The position numbers and the translations under genes were made by a program. This document shows positions 8,500-17,600 of a stretch of DNA of 64,000 nucleotides, piece by piece. This stretch comes from Streptomyces fuscichromogenes (GTDB lineage Bacteria > Actinomycetota > Actinomycetes > Streptomycetales > Streptomycetaceae), in the NCBI RefSeq assembly GCF_014645815.1, contig NZ_BMML01000004.1:514588-578587 (forward strand), written 5' to 3'. How positions within the stretch are numbered: the stretch's first letter is position 1; every line of letters starts with the position of its first letter. Below the pieces are notes generated by a model that made no database searches, was not told the origin of the DNA, and worked only from the letters and a program-made list of their open reading frames with translations.

Positions 8500-8659
8500 G
8501 AAAGCCACAAGGACTTGCAATGTACCGGTCAACCTTGACGGGGTAATGCCGGTCTTGGGTGCCAATGGCCCGGGATATATGGCTGTCCCGGGTCGTCGTG
8601 CCGCTGATAGAAGATCCGGCTGTCTGGAGTTGGATGTCGGACATCGCTGGGGGGCAACG

Positions 8660-11600
8660 ATGATGGGCCGCTTGTGGAGATCCGTCCGGTACGTGCCGAT
8701 GGCGCTGCGGGTGACGGCGTTCGTGGCGGTCCTCGCGCTGGTCGGGGTGCAGGGCGGCCAGGCCGCCCAGGCGTTACCGCGATCGGCGGCCGCCACCCCC
8801 GCCACCCCGGTACAGCAGGCCGGCACCGCGGCGGGCAGGAAGCACGCCGTCCCGGCCTCGGCGACCAGGAGCAGAGCCGGGACCGCGCTGCGCCACTCCG
8901 GGCCCGGCAAGGTCAAGGGCGCGGTGGGGGCGTACCAGGCCCATGGCGCGAAGAGCGCCCCCGTGAACTCCGGCAGCCGGATCCACAGAGCCCCGAAGCC
9001 CGTCGCCGCACCGGCGGCGAAGAAGCCGAGGGGCTTTTCCGCGTCCACCAGCGTGGAGCAGCCGAGGCTCGACACCGCCACCACGACCGTCTTCAAGAAC
9101 GCCGACGGCACCTACACCGCGCAGGTCCACACCCACGCGGTCAACTACCGTGAATCCGACGGGACCTGGGCGCGCATCCCCGCCGACGCCACCGGCACCA
9201 CCGCCCCGGGAACGGCTTCCGCGGCCTCCTACCGGACGGCCGCCGCCACCGGCAACCCGACCGGCCAGGGCAACGCCTCCTCCTCGACCTACGTCGAGTC
9301 CGGCGTCACCCAGAACTTCCACGGCAACGGGCAGCTGTACGTCGGGAAGTACCAGAGCCACGACTACACCTCGTTCCTCCAGTTCAGCGGCTTCGGCACC
9401 CAGTTCGCCAACGACTACGTCGTCAACTCCACGCTCTGGCTGGACACCGAGTTCTCCGGCCTGGACACCACCGGCGCGTGCTCGGCCGAGGCCGTGAACG
9501 TCGCCCCCGTCTCCGCCTCCTGGGACCCGGCGAAGATCGACACCTATCCCGGGCCCGCGGCCGGCGCGCAGATCGGCACCGCCTCCTTCGCGGCCGGCAC
9601 CGACTGCTCCAACGGCCGTCAGTGGGAGGGCATCAGCCTCGACACCAAGACGGTGATGAACTGGGCGCACGGCTGGGCGGCCAACTACGGCCTGCGGCTC
9701 AGCGCGGCCTCCACCGCGGCGGCGGCCAAGGAGTTCTACGCCGACGACCCCTACCTGGCCATCGAGTACACGCCCAACGGCGCCGGGGCCTCCTACTCCG
9801 AGGTCAGCTACGCCTCGCCGTGGAACAACCAGCCCGGCTGGGGCAAGGTCACCGTGCAGAACCGCGGCACGGCCACCTGGACGCCGACCAACGGCTACAA
9901 GCTCTCGTACCAGCTCTACACCGTCTCCGGCACCACCCGCACCCTGCTCACCAGCCCCGCCGCGACCCCGGCGGTGATGCCCTCGACGGTCGCGCCGAAC
10001 AAGCCGGTCACCGTCACCGCGTCGATTCCCGCGCTGACCGCCGGGCAGACCTATCTGATCTGCTGGGACATGTCCTACAACGGGACGCTGTTCTCCACCT
10101 ACGGGGTCCCGCAGACCTGTTACTCGCTGCCGGTGGTCAACAACCCGCCGATCGTGGACACGTTCACGCCCGGCAACAACGGCTCGGTGTTCAGTCTCAC
10201 CCCGACGCTGGCCGTGACCGCGCACGACCCGGACAACTACCCCGGCACCGCGTTCAGTTACTCGTTCAACGTCTACGCCAACGGCTCGACGACCGCCCTG
10301 GCCTCCTCGGGCGCACTGACCACACCGGTGTGGACCGTCCCGGCGGGCAAGCTCGCCTACGGCAAGACGTTCTACTGGACCGCCCAGGTCAGTGACGGCA
10401 ACGCCGCCTCGCTGTGGTCCGCGCCCGACTACTTCACCATCCCGGCCGCGCCCCAGCCGCTGGTCACCGCGCATCTCGGCGCGGCCCCGTACGACGCCAC
10501 CGTCAAGGGCGTCGACCCGCAGCTCGGCGACTACTCGACACAGACCACCGACGCGACTATCCCGGGCCCGTCCGACGGCCCGACGCTCAGCGTCCAGCGC
10601 ACGTACAACAGCCTCGACCCCGGGGTCTTCAAGGCGTTCGGCGCGGGCTGGTCGTCGTTGCTGGACATGCGCGCCACCGAGGACGCGGACGGCTCCGGCA
10701 ACGTCGTGATCACCCTGGCGGACGGACGCCAGGAACGGTTCGGCGCCAACGGCGACGGCACCTACAGCCCGCCGGCCGGCGACTACGCCGTCCTGTCCGC
10801 ACCGGCGGACGGATACGGCACCTCCGGCTTCATGCTGACGGAGAAGTCCGGCACGCGGTACTTCTTCACGAACCAGGTCACCGATCCCGTCACCGGCCAG
10901 ACCTACTGGGGGCTGACCCAGTACGGCAACCGCGACGGCCACGGCCTGGACATCAACTGGCTGCCCGTCACCCTCACCCTTCCGGACGGCAGCACCATCA
11001 AGCCCGAGGAGCCGACGGGGTTCGGCTACGTACTCGCCCAGGACAACGGATACAACAACGGCGACTTCAACGGTGCCGACATGGGCACCACGCTCCAGCT
11101 CACCTGGGGCGTCCAGCAGGTCACCGCTTCCGACGGCACCGTCAAGAACGTCCCGCACGTCGACAAGGTCACCTCCAAGCCGGGCCTGTTCGCCGCCACC
11201 CGCAACCCGTGGACGTACGGCTACGACTCCGCCGGCGACCTCACCTCGGTCTGCCCGCCCGCCTCCAGCAGCTCCACCGCGACGGCCTGCACCCAGTACA
11301 GCTACACCGCCGGCGCCGCCTCCGGGTCGCACTTCGCCTCGATGGTCCTGGACTCCAACCCCACCGACTACTGGCGGCTCGGTGACACCACCGGCTCCGC
11401 CACCGCCAAGGACGGCGTCGTCGCCAACGAGGGCACCACCGACGCCACCGCCGCCAACGTCACGTTCGGCCAGGCGGGCCCGCTGGCCGGCACCCCCGCC
11501 ACCGCGGCCTCCTTCAACGGCACCAGCTCCTACCTGGCGCTGCCGGACAACCTGCCGGCCAACGCGAGCAACCTCGCGGTCGGCATGTGGTTCAGGACCA

Positions 11601-14600
11601 CGCAGGCGGGCGGGACGCTCTTCTCGTACCAGAGCGGAAAACCCGGTACCGCCGTCTCCGTGAACTACACCCCGTCGGTCTACATCGGCACCGACGGCAA
11701 GATCCATGCCGAGTTCTGGGACGGCAAGGCCACGCCGATGGCCTCGCCCGCGGCCGTCAACGACGGCAAGTGGCACTACGTGGTGCTGTCCGGGGCCCGC
11801 ACCAGCCAGACCCTGTTCCTCGACGGCGCCCAGGTCGCCACCCGCACCGGCAGCACCATCACGGTGAGCGGCCAGCCCTACACCACCGTCGGCGCGGGCG
11901 AACTCGCCGGATCCTGGCCCTCGATCCCCTCCGCGAACGCCCTGGGCTGGTTCAACGGCCAGATCGAGGACGTCTCCTTCCTCCAGCACCCGCTCGGCCT
12001 GCCCGCCGTCCAGCAGGAGTACGCCTCGGCCACCCTCGCCTCCCGCGAACTGACCGGCACCACCCTGCCCTCCGGCAAGACCGCGCTCGCCGTCGGCTAC
12101 GACGCGCTGACCGACCGCGCGTCCACCGTCACCGACGCCGACGGCGGCGCCTACCAACTGGCCACCCCGGTCACCACCGGCAGCAACGACTACTACTACG
12201 GTGCCGTCCGCGGCACCCGGCCCGCCCACGACTACCCGATGACCGAGCCGGCCGGCCTCACCGCCGCCGACCAGTACGGCGTCGACCGCCCGGCCGGCGG
12301 TGCGTCCGACGGCATCTACAACGACGTCATGCTCGGCGAACCCGGCATCTTCGGCCCGGGCGGGGACACCGCGGCCGGCTTCAACGGCACCGACTCCTCC
12401 CTGTCACTGCCCGCCGGAGCCCTCGACGACAGCAGCGGAACCGCCTCCGTCGCCCTGTGGTTCAACACCAAGCAGGCCGGCGGCGTCCTCCTCTCGTACC
12501 AGAACGCCCCGATCGGCTCGGTGCCCACCAGCTACACCCCGGCCCTCTACATCGGCACGGACGGTCTGCTGCACGGCCAGTTCTGGGACGGCACCCTCTC
12601 CCCGATGGCCTCCAAGGCGGCGGTCAACGACGGCAACTGGCACCTCGTGGTGATGACCGCGAGCGGCACCGGCCAGACCCTGTGGCTCGACGGACAGAGC
12701 CAGGCCACGCGCACCGGCAAGACCATCGCCGGCCAGGTGAAGACCTGGGGCGAGACCACGGTGAGCGTCGGCGCCGGATACGTCGCCGGCTCCTGGCCGA
12801 AGCCGCCGGCCAACGCGCAGGGGTACTTCAACGGCGAGATAGGCCAGGTCGGCGTCTACCAGACCGACCTCGGCCAGAGCAGCGTGGAGGCCCCGCTCGG
12901 GCTGTACACGGCCAAGGGCTCGGCCACCCTGCTCATGCCGTCGACCACGCTGACGGTCACCGACCCCGCGCAGCACACCGAGACGTACACCTTCGACCCG
13001 TCGAACGGGAACCGCACCACCGCCGTCACCGACGCGGGCGGCGGCCGGACGACGTACGCCTACGACTCCCTCGGCTTCCAGGACGCCGTCACCGACCCCG
13101 ACGGGCACTCGACCAGCCGTCAGCACGACGTGTACGGCAACGTCCTGGCGACGACGACCTGCCGCCAGGTGAACTCCTGCCAGACCTCCTACTTCAGCTA
13201 CCACACCGACGCGGCCGACCCGATGGACCCGCTCAACGGCAAGGTCCTCTACGCGGCCGACGCCCGCTCCGGCGCGACCGGCACCGCCAACCCGGCCTAC
13301 CGGACGGCCTACACCTACACCCCGTTCGGCGCCCTGGCCTCCGTCACCACGCCCCCGACACCGGACTACCCGAGCGGCCGGAAGACCAGGTACACGTACT
13401 ACAACGACAACGAGAGCTTCACGGACAACATCGGCGTCGCGTACACCGAGGTGTACGGGATGCTCGCCACGGTCACCGACCCCAGTGGCAAGGTCACCCG
13501 CTACCACTACTGCGGCACCGACCACCTCGGGGAGGTCTGCAGCGAGACGGACCCGTCCGGCCAGGTCACCTACTACCTGAACGACTTCCTGGGCCACCTC
13601 ACCACCAAGGCGGTCAGCTCCGCCACCTACCCGGTGACGTTCACCTCCTCCGGCGCGCCGGTCGGCGGCGTACAGACCGCGTACACCTACGACGCGCTGG
13701 GCCGGACCCTCACCGAGACCGGTCCGGCGACCACCGACGCGGTCAGGGGCGTCACCCACACCCCGAAGACGACCTACGCCTACGACGCGGACGGCGACCT
13801 GACCGGCACCTCGACCGCCGACACCACCGGCCAGGACACCACCCGCGCCACCACCTACGTCTACGACGACAACGACCGCGTCAAGACCGTCACCGACCCG
13901 GCCGGCCAGGTCACCGGGTACACGTACGACAGCTTCGGCCGCCGGACCACCGAGACGAACCCGGCCGGCACCACCTACCGCTACACCTACGCGCCGACCG
14001 GGCAGCTGCTCACCACCACCCTGCTCGGCTGGACCGGCGACCCGACCGCGCCCTCCGACCCGACCGACCTGGTCGTGGAGTCCCGGGCCTACGACCCGGC
14101 GGGGCGGCTCGCGTCCGTCACCGACTCCATGGGCCGGACCACCGCCTACAGCTACTTCGACGACAACCTGCTCCAGTCGCAGACCGACGCCTCCGGCACC
14201 TCCGTCGCGAGCACCACCAAGGCCTACGACTACGACGCCGCCGGCAACATGACGTGGGAGTGCGACGTCTGGTCCGGAACGTCCTGTCTCAAGCAGACCC
14301 AGTACACCGTGGACGCCGCCGACCGGACCGCCAAGACCGTGGTCGACCCGTCCGGCGTCAACCGGACCACCGTCAACACCTTCGACCCGGACGACAACGT
14401 CCTGTCCCGCATCCTCACCGGCGGCGGCCAGACCCGGCAGCTCGGCTACTCCTACGACGCCGCCGGGAACCGCACCGCCCAGTCCGTACGGACCGACACC
14501 ACGGGACCGACCGGCTACTGGCCGCTCGCCGAGGGCGCGGTCGCCGCCGCCGACTCCTCCGGCAACGGCTTCACCGGCACCCCGTCCACCGGCACCTCCT

Positions 14601-17600
14601 GGGGGCCGCCGGCAAGCAACTACACGTCCTTCAACGGCACTTCGGGCGCGGTCCTCACCAGCGGCACACCCGTCGTGGACACCGGCAAGGCCTTCTCCGT
14701 CTCGGCGTGGGCCTACCTGAGCGCCACCAGCACCACCAAGGACTTCACGGTCGTCAGCCAACAGGGCGCCCAGAACAGCGCCTTCCAGCTGGAGTACAAC
14801 CACACCACCAAGTCCTGGGCCTTCGTCCGCGCGAGCAACGACACCAGCACGGCCACCAACTACGTGGCCAGCGACCCCACTGCGGCCACCGCCGGCACCT
14901 GGACCCACCTGGTCGGCGTCATGGACGCGCTCGGCAACATGAGCCTGTACGTCAACGACGTAGAGGTCAGCGGCATCTGCACCAACTGCACGTCGGTGAC
15001 CGACCCCACGCCGATGGCCAGCACCTCGGGCGTGGCGATCGGCCGGGGCAAGGCCGCAGCCGCCTCGGTCAACTGGTTCGCGGGCCGGGTCCGCGACGTC
15101 CAGCTCTACGGGCGTGAACTCAAGCCGAACGAGATCAGCCAGCTCTACACCTCCTCCACCACCACCGGAGAGTCCCCGGTCACGGTGGGCGCGGCGGGCT
15201 GGTGGAGGCTGGACGACGGTGAGAACCCGTCCGCCGGCGACCACTCCGGCGCCGGGAACGCCGGCACGCTGAACGCCTCGACGAGCTGGGCGACGGAGAA
15301 CGGCGGCTCCGCCGTCTTCGCCGGAGCCGGCCAGATCGCCACCGGCGGCCCGGTCGTCGACACCACCAAGAGCTTCTCGGTGTCCGCCTGGGCGAAGATC
15401 ACCAGCACCCCGACCGGCACCTGGCAGACGGTCATGGCCCAACAGGGCACCCAGGCCGCCGGGTTCTCGCTCGACTACAACCCGACCGCGGGCCGGTGGG
15501 CGTTCGACCGCGCCACCACCGACGTCGCGTCCCCGACCCTCGCCGGTGCCACCTCGACCGCCGCCCCCACCCTCAACACCTGGACCCACCTGGTCGGCAC
15601 CTACGACGCGAGCAGCGGCAAGATGACGCTCTACGTCAACGGCACCGCCCAGAACACGGCGACGGACACCACCCCGATCGCGAGCTCCGGGGCGTTCGTC
15701 ATCGGCCGGGGATACACGGCCGGCGCGGCCGCCCAGTACTTCAACGGCTCGGTCGGCAACGTCCAGACGTACAACCGCGTCCTGTCCGCCACCGAGGCCG
15801 CCGCGCTGCACACCTCGGCGGCCGGCACCGCGGGTTCCGCGCCGCTGACCACCACCTGGACCTACGACCAGCGCGGCCTGCCGGTCACCATGACCGACGC
15901 ACGCGGCAACGCCGCCGGCGCCACCGCGTCCGCGTACACCACCACCTACGCCTACGACGAGGACGGCCGCCTCACCACCACGTCCTCCCCACCCGTCAGC
16001 ACCGAGACCGGCGGGGGCGCCGCCCAGCAGACCGTGGCCGTCGCGAAGTCGGGCTACGACACCTTCGGCGAACCGGTCGAGACCGACGACGCCGACGGCG
16101 ACATCGTCACCACCACCTACGACCTCGACGGCCGCGTCCAGGCCGTCTCCCAGCCGGCGTACACCCCACCGGACGGCTCCGGCACGGTCACCCCGACCAC
16201 CTCCTACACCTACGACGCGCTCGGCGACGTCCACACCGAGACCGACCCGCTGCAGCACACCGCGTCGTACGTCTACGACCAGCTCGGCGACCGGGTCCAG
16301 CAGACCCTGCCCGGCGGCCTGGTCACCCACGTCGGCTACGACACCGACGGCGAGGTCCTCAACACCACCGACCCGACCGGCGCCAGGACCGAGGCGACGT
16401 ACGACGCGCTCGGCCGCGAGGCCACCAGCACCCAGGTGGAACGCAGGCCCGCCCCGGCCGCGTACACCACCCACTACGGCTACGACGGACTGGGCGACCT
16501 GACCTCGGTCGAGGACCCGCTGGAGAACACGGCCACCGCGACCTACGACGCGCTCGGCGAGACCAGCACCGTCACGGACCCGCTGCACAACACCACGTCC
16601 TACGCATACGACGTCGCCGGTCAGCTCATCAGGACCACCGCCCCCGACCTCACGGCGACCACACAGGGCTACGACCAGGCGGAGCGGCTCGTCTCGGCCG
16701 CCAGGCTCGACGCGAACGGCACCACCCTCAGCTCCACCTCGTACGGCTACGACGCGGCGGGCAACCAGATCTCGGCGACCGACGCCCGTCAGCACACCAC
16801 CACGGCGACCTTCGACGCGCTGAACCGGACCGTCAGCCAGACCCAGCCTGTCGACGCGAGCACCTCGATCACGACCTCTTTCGGCTACGACGCCGCCGGC
16901 AACGAGACCCGCTACACCGACGCCGACAAGAACGCGACCTATTACACCTACAACCCGCTGGGCGGGCAGGAGACCAGCGTCGCCCCCAGCGTCACCGGTC
17001 TCACCTCGGCCGCCGACCGCACCACGACCTTCTCCTACGACGCCGACGGCAACCAGCACACCCTCACCCGCCCGGGCGGGGTCACGATCACCGAGACCCA
17101 CGACGAGAACGGATTGCTGACGGCCGAGTCCGGCACCGGAGCCGAGGCCACCACCGGCGCCCGGGTCTTCGGTTACGACGCCGACGGCCGCCTCACTGCC
17201 GTCTCCGCACCGACCGGCACCGACACCTTCGCCTACGACGACCGCGGCCTCCTCCTCACCATGGCGGGTCCTGGCGGCAGCGCGAGCTACGGTTACGACT
17301 CCAACGGCGACATCGCCACCCGTACCGACGCCACCGGCACCGCCACCTTCGGTTACGACGCCGACGACCGGGTCAACAGCGAGACCGACCCGCTGACCGG
17401 CACCACGGCCACGCTCACCTACAACCAGCTCGGCGAGACCAAGTCCGTCACCTACGGAACGGGCGGCGCGACCAGGTCCTACGACTACAACGCTTCCCAC
17501 CAGCTCTCCTCCGACGTCCTGAAGAGTTCATCGGGGACCACGGAGGCGTCGGTCGCGCGCACGTACAACGCCGACGGCCAGATCGCGACCCAGACCACCA

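Noticed and set aside
8774..12229. 1151-aa antisense frame over the RHS N-terminal half
   Set aside because: Same shadow effect; no family features.
12404..17500. 1698-aa open frame antisense to the RHS gene
   Set aside because: High-GC coding bias keeps the opposite strand open; the translation is Gly/Arg/Val-rich low complexity without domains or a start.
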